DNA from: Numida meleagris
Lineage: Eukaryota > Chordata > Aves > Galliformes > Numididae
DNA length: 64,000 bases
Reading direction: 5' to 3'
Assembly: GCF_002078875.1 (NCBI RefSeq)
Contig: NC_034421.1
Location: 9,788,872-9,852,871 of the forward strand
Made by a program: the position numbers and the translations under genes. A model generated the notes under the pieces. It was not told the DNA's origin, did not search any database, and saw only the letters and a list, made by a program, of their open reading frames with translations. Numbering within the stretch: the stretch's first letter is position 1; every line of letters starts with the position of its first letter. This document shows, piece after piece, positions 11,801 to 24,600 of the stretch.

Positions 11801-13309
11801 ATTACGGTTTATTACTTTTTGCACGTAAAAACTAATCTTGCATATAAATTTGGATTTATTTATTGCAGAAATACTTAAGAACTTTTAAACTTTGAAGAAC
11901 ACCTCTATATTTTTGGACTTTACTCCTGTGCATGTCTTCAAATACTGACTTCTGCATGTCTAACACTTTCATGGACATAAGTTTCTGCCTTTCCCTTTCC
12001 AAATGCGCTGCACCCTTTCACATCCTCTGGCTTCCCCTGGGCACTAATTGCACAAACAAGCAGTTTACCAAGTACACATCTCTAGTGTGCTTTTTCCCCT
12101 GAAACTAAATGTAGTTTGTTCTTTCTAACTTTGATCAATCTATGGGCTCAAAGAGATTGCTTTCTACAAGGTATCATACAAACATGGATCCACATCTCAG
12201 TAAGGCTTGGCACTCATTTTCTTATGTCTAAGCCAGGCTTTTATCATTTCAGTGTCGATGGTCATACCTTGACCCCAACACTAACTATTGGACACAAACA
12301 TTCTGAAATATCCTGTTCTGAATTGAGTAAGAATATGATATGTTTATACACTTAAAAAGAAATTAGCTTGATGTGCTTCCAATTAAACACAAAAAATCCA
12401 GTTTTTTGCCACTGAAGAATAGAGAAGATTTCAAATTAAATGTGATATATACAATGATAAAATGATGATAATTCTCAGGTGATTTTTGTTACCTCAGCAA
12501 AATGGGAATGTGGATGCATATGTTGAAGACACCATTGTTTGATGTCATTGCCGAATGTGGCAGGACCAATCTGAAAATTAGAGTAGACACAATAAATTTT
12601 TGCCATATTGAATACAATACAAAACTGCCAGGCGAAATAATTTCCAACTGTAAACTTAATTTTGAATTCTCTGTATGCCAATTACTTATATCTGTCAGTG
12701 TTCGCCAACAAAAGACTCAGTGATAAAACAGACACTGTTTAAAGTTTAAATTTTCTTTAAATAATTTCTCATACTGACATACATTTTTGCTGGTTGGCAA
12801 GAAGTAAAACCTTCAATCAGTTCATATATAAAATCCTGCAAAATGGAAATACTTCTCATTACTCCATGAACTATGATGGCAGATCTGGATAGCAAGGCCT
12901 TAGTGGACTTGGCCTCCATTCCTGTCATAAATTTATTCTAGGGAGAGATTTTTCTCATAAATAGCATTTGTTTCTGGCAAATTAAATTAAATGGAGTGGG
13001 TTTCTTTGGCACCAGCACTTCTGTTTGCTGAGGCCTGCAGCAAGAGCAGGAGTGTCCTCCATTACATCTGAGCTGCATATAAGATATTTGTGGCTCCTGT
13101 ATATGTGCCAAGGCCTAGGAGAGATCAAATATGACTGAAGTTGATGGATCCCCTACCAACAGCTGCACCTTCAGTTTACATGAAGCATCATCCATGTTGT
13201 GGTCAGGCCCAGAAAAGACTGAATTCTTATAAGCTAAATATTTTGTCATGGATTTACTGCAATAAATACCAGACACTGTGAATGAAGCACTTGAAGCTGC
13301 AAGTGAATC

Positions 13310-13340
13310 AATACAGTACAGTCTGTACAATACAGTACAG
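13310..13340. repeat. Direct repeat of a 12-base word with 19-base period
   Basis: AATACAGTACAG occurs at 13310-13321 and again at 13329-13340, separated by seven bases that include TCTGTAC. This is a small local duplication without an evident role. Confidence 0.85.
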
Positions 13341-16288
13341 CCACTGCAGCAGACTGGAGTTAGAGCTAAATGGGCTCATGACAGAGGTGAGTGCCACATC
13401 CTTACACGCCTCTTACTTTCTGAATGCACAACATGCTTAAATAGCTTGCTGTTCATCAAGTAGTTGGTAGTCTTATGTGGAGCCATTTGCTAGATATCTG
13501 TAAGCCTGAAAATGGCTTTAACGTGTGTGAGGCATGTGTAATGTGTTTGGTTAGTAGTGGTGTTGCTTAGTGGCTATTCCAATGGTTATAGGAGATCAAA
13601 ATAAATAGTGGAATGTTTATTGATTTTGGTTAGTCATTATGTAATAACACAGCAGTGCATCTCTGTATGTGACTAGACACAACAGGCTTAAAAAATGAAG
13701 GGTTGTTCAAATTTCCAGTCATACTTGTAGTGCCTTCATGTGTATTCACTTGTGTATTCATATATTATGTGAAGGTAGTGAGAGCAGGGTCTATCTCCAT
13801 CCTTTACTAATAATTAATGCTAAAAATTTTTTAATAGGAGAAATCTTGCTTGCTCATTTTCTAAACAGTTTTGCAGAATAGGAAAAACAGTGAAATTAAT
13901 GGTGGCATTCTCTTATGTTAGAAAAGAAACTGAACATTAAAAAATGCATATGAATGTATATCAGTATAGGCATATTACCTGAGCCAGATGCAAACAGCAT
14001 CTAGTTTTTTTTGAAAATGTTATGTGGCTTTGGTAAACTTTGAAAGCTAAAACTCAGTACTACACCTCTTTCTGAGAGGAGTCTGCTAGCCCCAGGTGAA
14101 AGGCGAGTGAGATGAGGGGACGTTTCAGTCCACACAACTAAGACTGCATGGTTAAATGGCTAAAGAAAGATTTGGAAAATGAAAAAGTGCTTCCTGAGGC
14201 TGCTTGGTTCCCAAGGCCAAGTATTTTGTGTGAATACATCACTGGATAATATGTGTAGTCACTAATCCTTTGCAGCTATCAACATTTCTTCAGTTCCAAA
14301 TGCAACTTCCCTTAGATGACCCATTCATGTTTTCTAAGTTTCACTCTGTCAGGGCATACTTCCATGGAGTTATTAAAGATTTTTATCATCCTCCCATGAA
14401 TGTGTAATACTGGAGTCTTTAAGTTAGGTCAGGAATTCAGCTCTATGGGAGAGAATAATTTTTTCTTTGGTCCTTCAATTCTGTTGTTGCAAAGCTGAAA
14501 ATAGTGCTGATAATGCCATAAATAGTTAATGTGAAAATATTTTCCCAGCTGTGACAGAGTAATATCAAAATGTTCTGAATTGTTTGTTTCTTAATGAGAA
14601 AGAGTATTATAAATATTAACAGATTCCCCAGGGCTAATGTGCTTGAGGTCCATGTACTGAAAGTTTCTAATGTTTAATAAATTATCAACTAGCAATGCAG
14701 GATGATTTAAAAGTTTTTAAATATGTTTATTTCTTGGTGCCTTTTTCCATATCTCTTTGGATAATCAATACATACATGTTGAAGTTCACCAATTCATGGT
14801 GGTTCCCTTATTATGAAATGCATATTCACACAAAGGCCAGTGCATGTTTGGGAAATGCACTTGCACATGGGCAACTAAGTTCATTGCAGAAAGCAATCAG
14901 GAAAACATCTGTGCTTAGCTAGAACTGATTTTCATGGATTAGGCTCAGATGTTGGCAGAGGACATGCTCCAAGAGGAGCCAAAAGATGGTTAATTGGCTG
15001 TCAGCTTTGGAATCTCTCCATTAGCTGGAGATACAACGCTTATTTACAGGGCAAAGAGAAAGCAGTGGAGTCTGTGGGGAAGGGGAATGAAAAGCGACAG
15101 AGTAAGTGGTGCTGAAATGCTATCATATTCCTTGCTAAAGGGTGGAAACAGAATAATGCTATGAGGTACAGCACTTACTACTTCAGTTAAAAATAAAGAC
15201 AAGAAAAAGGGACTGTAGCCATTTGGCCAGGGAGATTATTTTTTTTGTAAGTTTGTAGCAGTAGTTGTTGCCCTTCAGGAACATGGATTGTGCCAAGTTT
15301 AGTGAAATTGTGCTAAATGACTATCAACTATTCTCTCTAGGATAGGTGCGTGCCTGCCTTAGGAGTTCAGCCTCTGTTAAAGTGAATAAAAGTATGAGGA
15401 GCTGCTGAGCTTGTTGCTTCTTGAGAGTTCTTCCACGTTCCTTTGTGAGAGGATTTATTGTTCTCTTATTCATTTTTATCTTGTTGATGCATTACTGAAC
15501 ATAGAACCAAATGCTTGACGGGTTGAGCTGCGTGTGCACTCTCTCAATAAGCTAGGGCTTGTTTGGCAATCCCTCTTTATATGGTATTCTTAAGGTTCTG
15601 TAAAACTTCTTTATACAAAAAGGGCTAGGAAAATGAGGGTTTGGGCGTTGGCTTCACCTTGAAGGTACGCTCAAACTGTCTTGTAGATAGTAAGTTGGTG
15701 TATGAGCACAGCAGTGTTTGGAGATGAAGAAACCTTCTGGAGAAGAAGCTCCTCTCTTTTGGAAAGAGCAGGGCTGCAGTATGGCATCACGTGGACTGAT
15801 CTGAAAACTGGTTAGTGGAAAGTAGTCCTGTGCTATGCTATGCCCTTTGAATGAAAAAAATCTTGTAACATCCACTGCCTTTAAGTTTCATGATGCCTAT
15901 TGCCTCATGCTTACACGGTCATCCACTTCTGACTCATCTCATGTATGGATTGTTTTTTTTTAGCTTTGCTTAATAAGAGAAGTAGAACTTGTGCTGTCTG
16001 CTCATTGGCCGCTTGTCTTGCTGCACGTTTGGTGTCTGGCTGTTTTGAACTGAAGTTAGCAAAGAATGTTAGTCTGTTAAAATGTGACTGGAGTAGGAAA
16101 ACTCTCAATATACCTATAGAGTGTATACTTACTAGATATAATAAAATACACCCAGATGGTTACCTTTAAGAGCTAGTCTTACGTTTTAAGTACACCGTAA
16201 TTTTTTTTACCACAGATAAATTTTTCTTTATAAAAAAAACCTCTTCCCCACTCTTCCTTGCTCCCCTTAGATTGAAAGTAACAACTTA

Positions 16289-16315
16289 AAAATAATAATA
16301 TAATAATAAAATATA
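16289..16315. repeat. AAT-rich low-complexity tract
   Basis: Irregular AAT/ATA trinucleotide tract with the pattern AATAATAATATAATAATAA. It is a simple low-complexity sequence. Confidence 0.8.
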
Positions 16316-18829
16316 TGTTGACCAAAACTGGCATAATAAAACACTTGCATGCCTGTGCAAAATAAGTCAATGCAATGTATTTTAGTTCTAATCAGCTGTG
16401 GTTTTTAGGCTTTGGGAAATGCACCATGAAGCTTAGTTATTTTTTTTTCCACAAGCCAGAAGCAATATACTCACGGGACATGTTTAAGAAAAAACAAGAA
16501 TTCTCCCTTCAGTTTGACAGAACAGTATCTACACATACAGATATGTTAATTGAATCTGGCAGCCTTCATTTAGTTGTGACTTACTGCAAATGACTGAGGT
16601 TTTTCAGTTCCTCAGTTGCAGTTGGTTTTTTTGTGTAGTGAGAACAAAAGAAAATAGGCAGCATATATGGTTTTACCTTTTTTCCAGAACAGCTGTGCAA
16701 GTTTATAATTGTTGTCTTTTTTTCTATCCATTGTGCAGGTTTTTGAGCCCACTAATTTTAGAATATACCTATAAAATTCAGTCTCACAATTTGTTAGCAT
16801 TTATTACAGATTTAAATGCTTGTAGGGAACTAATAAACACAGCTAAACTTACTGTGGGATTAGTCGTGCTACATCAATGATGTCAGAATCTTTCACTACC
16901 TGTTAGTAAAAAGAACAATGCCTGGGACAAGGAGTAGCCCCAGCATCTGGATCGCATTCATCTTGTAATTCATGTGAGGCTGTTATTGAATTAGAACAAA
17001 ATTGTGTTCAATGATTTCCTTCAACAAAGTGACAAGTTACCACAGTGAATGAACATGATGAGAAATATCCATCTGCAAAATCATCTTGATCTAAACAGCT
17101 GTGATGGAAAACAGGGAAATAACGTAGGAGATAAAACTCATCTTATCCATCTTTAGAAAGTAATCAATCATTATCTTTTGCTTTATATTGTATTTACTAT
17201 CCAGGAAACTTGAGTTAAATAGAAGTCTTTTTTTCCTAGAAGTCAAACAGCTTAATTGTGCCCGTATCAAACAGACTTCTGGTCCAAGTTAACTGTTGAG
17301 AAAGAGAAGGTGGAAAGAAAAAATGGGGACAAATGAAAGATGAAGCCTGCAAGGTCTTTGTGGAACTAGGATAGATGGAGAGCAATGCTGTATCTATTTG
17401 GCTGTTACCAGTTTATTTCTTACTGACCTAAAGAAATTTTCTCCATCCAATTTGCCAATAAAATCTTGTTCCTAAATGTTAACATATATAATGGCTTGAT
17501 TAAATCCTCCTGAAGTACTTCAGCTTTAGAAATTTATTCTTGACTTAAGTAAACCAGAGTTCTAAAACATCTAAAAAATTCAGATCAAGTATTGCAGCAC
17601 TTGTAAACATGTAATATTCTGTGCTTTTAAAATGCCTTCCAAGCAGAGTCAAATTTTATTACAGTAAATGTTTGCAAAAGATTGAGAGAGACTTTAACTT
17701 GAAAAGACACATTGTGGAACCTGGCATATCAGGTCACATAAATCTGCATTGGTGCAATTCTAAACTCCTGAAAGAAAGGATCTGGTAGGGCTTCTGCTAT
17801 GATGGTTACTGTGTCACTCTCGGAGTTCTCTCCAGTGATCAAAATGGTATTATAAAAAAATATTAAAAATAGATTCATGATCTTAAAATTTAAATCACAA
17901 AACTTGGAAATATTACAATAATAATTGATGTTGATGGGCAATACTGGCTAAACACGACAATGAAAGGCATAATTCAAAAACACAAGAGCAAAAGATAGTG
18001 AATTCTCTTCATGTGTGTAATAACTCATCTCACAAATACAGGTTAATAGGACTGGTCCCTGAATCCTTATCTGAGGTTAAAGATCATACTTAAATTCTGA
18101 CATTATATAGAGAGGTTCAAGCTTCCTTTTTTTTCTAGAGTAAGATATCATTAGACTAGTTATGTCTTTATGTAGAAAAGAGCTGCATATACCTTAAATA
18201 CTTGCGATGATTAATGCTCTGGTTATTTCTATTGTGATAATGCACAATGCTTCTTGAATCTGCTTTTGCAGGGTGAACCTACATCCATCAGTGGAGCATT
18301 ATCTTGCCAGCTTCTCTACTATATTTTTATTTAGTTAATTCAACCATTGCATTACCTAAAAGGATCTAATTAATCATGATGTTCCTAATCTTGGCTCTTA
18401 TTGAGACTACAGTTAATTAAGTTTACAAATCGACATGCAAGGTTTGAGCCAGACAAAGGACCACAGAGGAATATTAGTATCAATACAAATCTCTGGACCA
18501 ATACATTGTTGGATTTGCACAGCTTGATAAAAATCTAACTGGGTAGTCCTCAGTCATGGATTGGTTGTAAATGCAGCCATGCAATGTAAGCCAACTTGCT
18601 GAAACTACCTCAGCAAGTTAAAAGTTGGAGGATGTCAGAGGCTCTTCCAATCGGTTTTGCAGCAAAAGTCTAATCTTGCAAGTTCAGTAGCCCAGCTCCT
18701 ACCTAAATCAAAGGCTCCTAGGAGTCTAGTACAGCACCACTGAACTTGATAGGAATAAGACAGGGACTTAACATGTTTTGTCAGGAATTGTATGTATGGA
18801 TGGTTTAGCAGGTATTGACTGCCTTGCTA

Positions 18830-19870
18830 GGGGAGGAGATATGGGTAGCCATTAAAATGGGGTGCATGAAGTAGGTAACAGTAGGTTCCATTGTAGGGGA
18901 TGTGTTTTCCTCTTGGAGCTGCAAGGCCTCGGTTTCTGAAGGAAAGCCCTGCAGTGGGTGCTGGGGTCTGCCTGCTCACAGCCCCCAGAGTGCCCAGGAG
19001 GGAGCTGATGTGCTGGAGGACTCCACCTGCTGCACCAGCAGGCTGCAGGCACCCTGCCCTGGGTTAGGGCAGGCCAAGGCTGTGGCTTTCATGCCCTGGG
19101 TAAGAAGTTAGCGACTGGACTGTGTGGCTGTGGGAGGCAGAGAGACATTAAGGATTTTTGTGGAGGCAGGTGCCTGGCCCTTCAGTTGGTGGCTGTGGTA
19201 TTCAGTTGGTATTGGGATGCCCAAGATGAAGGAGGCTGCAGGCTTGTGACAAGTCTGGTGAGAGATGGCTCATTCTCTTGCAGAACTGCAGCTGCAGAAG
19301 AGACCCAGACTTGTCTGAGGGGTGGAAGTTGTCTGGGAGGCAGCAGAGGGAGTTGCCCCAGCACCACACATCTGCAGTGGCGGGGCACAGAGAAGGGTGG
19401 CAGTGTCCCCCCATGAGGCGCAGGGGCTTCAGCCTCCTCCCCAGGTGCTTGTTGGGGCCCAAGGTGCTGTGGAGCTGCTGTTGGGATTTGCCTGGATCTG
19501 GGGCTCTAACCCCTTCCATTTATCCCCATCAGTCAGCAGAAGGGCCTGGTAGGCCTGGAGCAGGGTGCCCATGTGGGCGATCGTCAGTTTCCTCAGGAGA
19601 AGGAAAGGCTTGCGGAGGAGCTAGTGGGTCTCACTGATCAGTACTGAGTTGTGCAGCTCATGTTGGTAATTGAGATTTCGCTTTTACAGCTGTGGAGCCC
19701 TCTTTGCAAAATAAAGGCTGCTGAAGATAGATGGCATCCACCTGGAAAAGAAGGGACAAGAGCACCTATACTAGCTGACTGCCAGCCTGGTGAAGGGAGC
19801 TTGCAACTAGGAGAGATGATAGGGAGGCTACAGACCACCTGTAGTGGAAATACTAAATCACAGCTTGAAA
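18830..19870 (+). mobile_element. GC-rich block, probable degraded CR1 5' region
   Basis: About one kilobase markedly richer in G+C than its surroundings. Open frames overlap on both strands (up to 119 codons at 19278-19637), as expected from GC content alone. Two pieces of one plus-strand reading suggest retroelement coding sequence. Near 19538-19634 there is a charged, Leu/Glu/Arg-rich coiled-coil-like stretch ending in LAEELVGLTDQY. At 19727-19810 there is a segment resembling the C-terminus of CR1 ORF1. The two pieces are too close together for an intact ORF1, so internal sequence has been lost. I infer a 5' CR1 relic, but a retroviral origin cannot be excluded. Confidence 0.4.
19727..19810 (+). 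pseudogene. CR1 ORF1-like C-terminal fragment
   Basis: The plus-strand frame starting at 19727 reads IDGIHLEKKGQEHLY, a stop (TAG, 19772-19774), then LTASLVKGACN and a final TAG at 19808-19810. The spacing and residues recall the end of avian CR1 ORF1 proteins as I remember them: a D-G-x-H-L-x-x-x-G motif, about ten residues, then a leucine-rich tail ending in A-x-N. In those proteins this is the end of an esterase-like domain of the SGNH type, where the Asp and His belong to the catalytic set. The in-frame stop and the loss of upstream sequence make it non-functional. The match is from recall of the family pattern, not from a search. Confidence 0.45.
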
Positions 19871-20085
19871 CTGATTGAGCACCTGGTGGGAAGGCAGGGC
19901 CAGCCCAGGGGAGCTCAGGTGCATGCAGTGCACCTCAGTGATTGGAAGGGGTGGAGCCAGGGTTCACCCCTTCCCAGGCCTCATTTAAGGGCTGGCAGTG
20001 GAGGCAAGAGTATTTCATCTGGAGATCCCTGCATACCTGTGGACCTTACAGGCCTTCCAAAGGTAAGCAACTTCTTTCCCTTATT
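19871..20085 (+). repeat. Dispersed repeat, copy B (pairs with 5952-6165)
   Basis: Anchors shared with copy A are CTGATTGAGCACCTGG (19871), the CCAGCCCAGGGGAGCTCAGG region, GGCCTCATTTAAGGGCTG (19976), CTGGAGATCC (20019) and a CTTCTTTCCCT segment near 20070. The two copies lie 13.9 kb apart in the same orientation and have different flanks, so this is a dispersed family rather than a recent local duplication. Copy B sits directly after the CR1 ORF1-like relic, while copy A has no such neighbour. Copy B is GC-richer and may be the less decayed of the two. Confidence 0.7.
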
Positions 20086-21556
20086 TTTATGCCCACCTCT
20101 GTCTCGTTTCAGCAGATCCTCACTTGCTGCAGCCTGTGATCTTGCTGCTCTGTTGTCTTGTTGCACTTTCTGTTCTGTTCCGATCACCACTGAGGTAGGT
20201 AGCGGACAGGAATTGAAAATGAATGGTGCAGGGTGATGGGAACAGGAGAAAACCCAGCAAAGATAAAAACAGAGTAGAAAGAGGCCAATCTTAAGTGTAT
20301 GTACACAAATGCACAAAACCCAGGAAATGAGGGGTATAACTAACTGCATCACTGGAATAACAGAATTGGTGGGCCTACTCTTGTGCCCCTGGGGTGCTGC
20401 AGTGCAAGAGTGAAAGGTCTTAAGGAAAAGCGGGCAGGGAAGGTGAGGTGAAGGAGATGTGAAGATGCATCTTGAAGGTACACCAGCTGTGGCAGGCTGG
20501 TGGGAAGCCTGTGAGGCAGCACTGCAGGAGAGGCCTTGTGGATTTGGAGTTTAATCTAGTCCCCAGACAATTCTGTACCCATGTTTCTAGAGTCCCAGGT
20601 AAAAGGAATCCTTTGGTTTTTGTGTGATATCATTGGTAATACTGTGCTAGAAACACATTAGATACACTAGGCATTTGTTGTGGAAAAACAGACCTGTGTA
20701 TGAACACTTTGCTTGACTGATTCTTTTTTTCCCCAGTGTGATCAATGGTGAATATATTTAGAAGTGTTTTTTTTTTCCTGCAGTACCTGCTGCCTGTACT
20801 TGATGAAATACAATGATTCATTGAAAGAGCCTGTTATTTGCAGAGGCTAGATTAACCATGCCAGACTTTGTGTGTTTACTATGCTACTATTTGTTTAATT
20901 CCACTTTTCTTGTCTTAATTTGAAACATTTCTTGGTATTCTTTTTCAACCTTCCTATCTGCTATTGCATTCGGGGCTCAACAAATGACTCTAACCTCTGC
21001 TTTAAGGTTACTAAGAATCCTGAACGAAGTCTAAGCTATGTTGATATTTCTGTGTCTGCAATATAAAGGGATATGTGATAGATACAAATCTCTGTTCATG
21101 TGCAGTGCTAAATAGTCTTGCATACTGTTAGACCAATGCTGTGAAGGGCAGGATACTTAGCTGATGCTGAGACAGGGCTACATCTTTCAGACACCTTTGC
21201 AAATTCTAGTACAGGCTGGCTGAAGTGAGGCCAAATGAGCTTGCTGAATGACAGCACAACTTTCTTAAAGCAATTGATGAGGCAGTTCCTTTGGAATGGA
21301 AACCAGGTGGTTGAAAAAGAAATTAATGTAATGGCCACTGAAATGTCATCTTGTTTGGCTGGTCTTTGGCAGTATTCACGGATGTTGAGTGGAAGAATAA
21401 GCAAACTGAAAAATTTGATATTTTTTTTTGTAGAATCATAACAAAAAGATCGTATCCCTTGCCATACTGATTTTCCTTTTAAAAAAGTCAAAATATTTAG
21501 AAGACATTTTTCTTTAAATGTAATTTTGTCTCCTTTAACTAAATCTGGAAGGAAAT
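20086..21556. other. Non-coding, declining GC to the right
   Basis: The first 450 bases stay moderately GC-rich and may belong to the same mobile-element insertion as 18830-20085. After about 20560 the sequence returns to AT-rich background. A T-run lies at about 20767-20776. A 127-codon minus-strand frame at 21108-21491 has no recognisable domain. Confidence 0.5.
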
Positions 21557-21675
21557 TTGTAGAATTGTTTGAGTGGAAAGGGACCTTTAAAGGTCATCTA
21601 GCCCAAACTGATGCGAAGGGATTTGCAGTATTTTAATTTAGGTCCAGTGCTGCTTGAATCAGGTTGATTCAAAAC
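21557..21675 (-). mobile_element. CR1 LINE 3' end fragment
   Basis: The plus strand reads TAGAATTGTTTGAGTGGAAA then GGGACCTTTAAAGGTCATCT and AGCCCAA. This is the reverse complement of the conserved CR1 3' end, which reads AGATGACCTTTAAAGGTCCC and leads to the ATTCTA tail. Similarity fades by about 21675, near AGGTTGATTC, where CR1 usually has AGGTTGCTC. The copy is strongly 5'-truncated, as nearly all CR1 copies are, because reverse transcription starts at the 3' end and stops early. Confidence 0.85.
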
Positions 21676-24600
21676 TGCTTCTTATTGATTCACTGTTTTA
21701 TAGTTGTCCAGGAAACTAGAATACTGCTGGTTTACCCAATTTTTCTTTTGATGGGGGGCGTAGTGGGGGTGAAGGAAGAGAAATTCTCAAATCTCAGATA
21801 TTTCTATCTTTAAAATGAATGCATTTTTGGGGAAGGAAAAAAGATTGTTTTCTCTTGTTTCCTCTGAAAATGTTGTCAGGTGGAAATAACCTCACTTTTA
21901 TAATGTTATTGTGATACTTAAGTACAGAGAAACATCCCTACTGTTACATTTTTCAGAGTAATGTGCTATTACTGGAACTAAATTATTCATACAAAAGGGA
22001 TGATTGATCAAATACAAGCCTACCATAATGTGAGGGTTAAAACAAGGTCAAAGTTATTTTACAGGTATATGGAAACTAATAAAATCAGTAAATAACACAT
22101 TCAGACAGATATTTCCACTCGTGAATATCATTGTTTACATTGTTATACTTTATAGCCTCTTTTACGCCTTTGACTCTACTGAAAAAGAGTCTGCGATGTG
22201 CATTAATTCATTCTGGCTTGTAAGCTAAGTAAAAGTATTTATTAATGGTAATGTTAAACCCAGACCTTTTTTTAAGATATACGCTCCTATTTAATGCAAG
22301 AAATTGTGTAAACCTCTTGCAGTGTCTCGATACATCCAATATAAATTGTGCTGGTTAGGTGTTCTCTGTCCCGGTGACAAACAAGCTGTTCTCAGGTGTA
22401 CATAAGCCGCAAAAAATTTAGAGCCACCATAATAATAACAAATAGTCTATCTGGTGAATTTCCCATTCAGTTGTGGTATAAATAATTTATATGTGAATTT
22501 CAACACTGCATGTATTATCATTCTTACCAGTAATTACATCTGAATCCCTAGCACCCATGAAACAGTTCAGTGCTGGAGTGGATTGAATGTGTGCCATGCA
22601 GCTTGCCTGACCAGTCATGCAGACAATACTACTTGAGGAGTGAAGAATTCATTGCACTACTCATAATCAGTAAAAATGTGCGAAGAACAGCAAATATAAA
22701 AATGAGTGTCGCGAGCTTTATATCAGGTTAGATGGCAATGCAGATTGCTTCCTGACACTCAGATTATTGGAGATGCTATCTGCTTTGGCTACATTATTCT
22801 CTTAGGTCCTGCTTTGCACACAGTAGAATAATACGATTGTACACAGGGGTGAAGAGAACACATGCGCTTATAGAAGATATTTGGTAATGCATCAAAGAAA
22901 TCTGAGTCAGTTTGTTAATTAGAGCAGGGTCTGCCTTGCTACCCTTTAGGATGGGAAAATTGGTGATTGTATGTGGTTTATGCTCTGTGGAGTAAAAGCT
23001 GCTCTGAGGCTGGAGTACCTGCTTTTGCCACATCCTGACCATGGTTGTATGTTCCTGTACAAATAGACATACTGCTTTTCAAGCTCTGCTGGGCAGTTCT
23101 ATGAATGAACTTCAAAGAATGTCATGGCATGGAGGGACCTGATGAGGTACTGATACTGACTGCTTAGAACTGAGAAAATTTGGTCTGTCTGATCTGCCCT
23201 TACTGAATCATGGTGCTTTAAATAATGGTACACAGACACATGTATGCCAGCGCTCCATTGGTGTTTCTGAGTTCTAGTATAGCTGAACTAAGTTTTATTT
23301 CTGAAGTGATAGTGGAGACATTGACAAATGTCTTGGCCAACTAGTTGGCAGTACCAACTACCAGTTCTTTTGCTCTTGCTCCCAAAACTTTTGTCCAGTC
23401 ACTAAATAATTGTTAAAAACTACACTTTCTAGCTTTCACCTAGGAAGGTGAATTTTGCTGAAATATAAAATATAGCAGTTTTGTTTTGTCTTCATCTAGG
23501 CATCTGTCCATATGCACTTTCCCCACCCACCCCAAAAGCAAATCAGAGGAAGCATTCTAAACCGGTAAAAACTACACCATGTATGAAACAGTCCTTTTCC
23601 CCCAAGTAGCAATACATCCATAAAACGTTCCAAGCTCATCTACTTCCCTTATTTTGTTACACATATATGAAAGCCTTTCTAATCTTGCAACACTTCTTCA
23701 GCTAGTAAATTAGAGCTGGCTATTTAAAGCCAGAAACCAGGTATTTGTGAAAAGCACCAGGAATCACAAATTCTCAAAACTGCCTTGGGGCAGTGGACCT
23801 GCTCTAGCTTCCCTTGCCAGTTAACACTTCATAATCAAACTCCCCCAGAAGCTTGGCATTGTGGTGACCCCTCCAACCATCTGCGAGGAATTACAGCTCT
23901 CTGTAATCTTCACATCCTTGCTTTGCATCATGCAGGGATTACTTACAGACAGCAGTTGAAGACAATCTTCCCCCCCATGGGCATACTCAGCCCTTTTAAT
24001 AATCCTAAATCCCTGAAAGCCTCAAGTCTAGCTCAAATCAAATAAGAAAGGATCTTTATTAAAGAGAGGATCCAAGTTCTCTATTCTCAAATTTAAGCGC
24101 AAGAAACCAGTAGAGAGAATGCAATCCTCACATGCTTTTAATCCCAGAGAAGGCCTGGCAGTTCTTGTGAATGCCCCAGCAGCTGCACAGATGTTATTTC
24201 TGGGTTGTACTTCCCATCTGAGCAAGCAGTTAAACAGTACAATTCTATCTTCCAAAGCAAAGAAGTTTCAAAGCCAAGTTCTAATGGCTGACAGCCCAAA
24301 CAAGATGAAAGAAAATCTTGCACTGAATATACAGAAGAGAGAGACCTCATAGCTTTACAACATTAAAGTGACAAGAACTGACAGTTATAAAACATTCTCT
24401 ACCCTCTGGAAAACAGTAACCAGGAATGTGTGACCAGCAAAGCAAAGAAAGTAAGTGTGTGTATGCTCCCAGCTAGACTTAGAGCTCTCTTTCTGTATAC
24501 ACACACAAGTCAGAAAATCCTATCATCTAGCGTACATCTTGTGTATGTGTGCATGTATACATATTAATGCTACGCCTAATCTCAGAAGTTTTCCATTAAT

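Larger units (their letters stand above)
7739..18829. other. Long non-coding stretch, AT-rich, mostly unique
   Basis: Eleven kilobases without a recognisable gene, CR1 tail or mariner end. Small elements inside it are listed separately: a GT/poly-G tract at 8743-8766, a TA microsatellite at 8875-8887, a 19-bp-period direct repeat at 13310-13340 and an AAT-rich tract at 16289-16315. All open frames are short (under 100 codons) and show no domain. A minus-strand frame ending near 17730 reads like protein but lacks convincing splice sites. A cluster of TAATTA words at 18333-18420 could be a conserved regulatory element. This cannot be tested from one sequence. Confidence 0.6.

Noticed and set aside
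17729..17850. A minus-strand peptide ending ALPDPFFQEFRIAPMQIYVT that reads like a protein exon
   Set aside because: Only about 40 codons are protein-like. No convincing acceptor or donor site flanks them, and I cannot name a family. A translated search would settle it.
19278..19637. A 119-codon plus-strand frame in the GC-rich block
   Set aside because: Frames are open on both strands over the same bases, as GC-rich sequence gives. The CR1-like reading is in a different phase.
23095..23150. Possible CR1-like phrase (TCATGGCATGGAGGGACCTG)
   Set aside because: Only scattered agreement with the CR1 3' end, with no tail repeat and no continuing similarity.
23862..23871. TGGTGACCCC, resembling the start of a retroviral primer binding site
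   Set aside because: The match stops after ten bases, and there is no LTR upstream or gag frame downstream.
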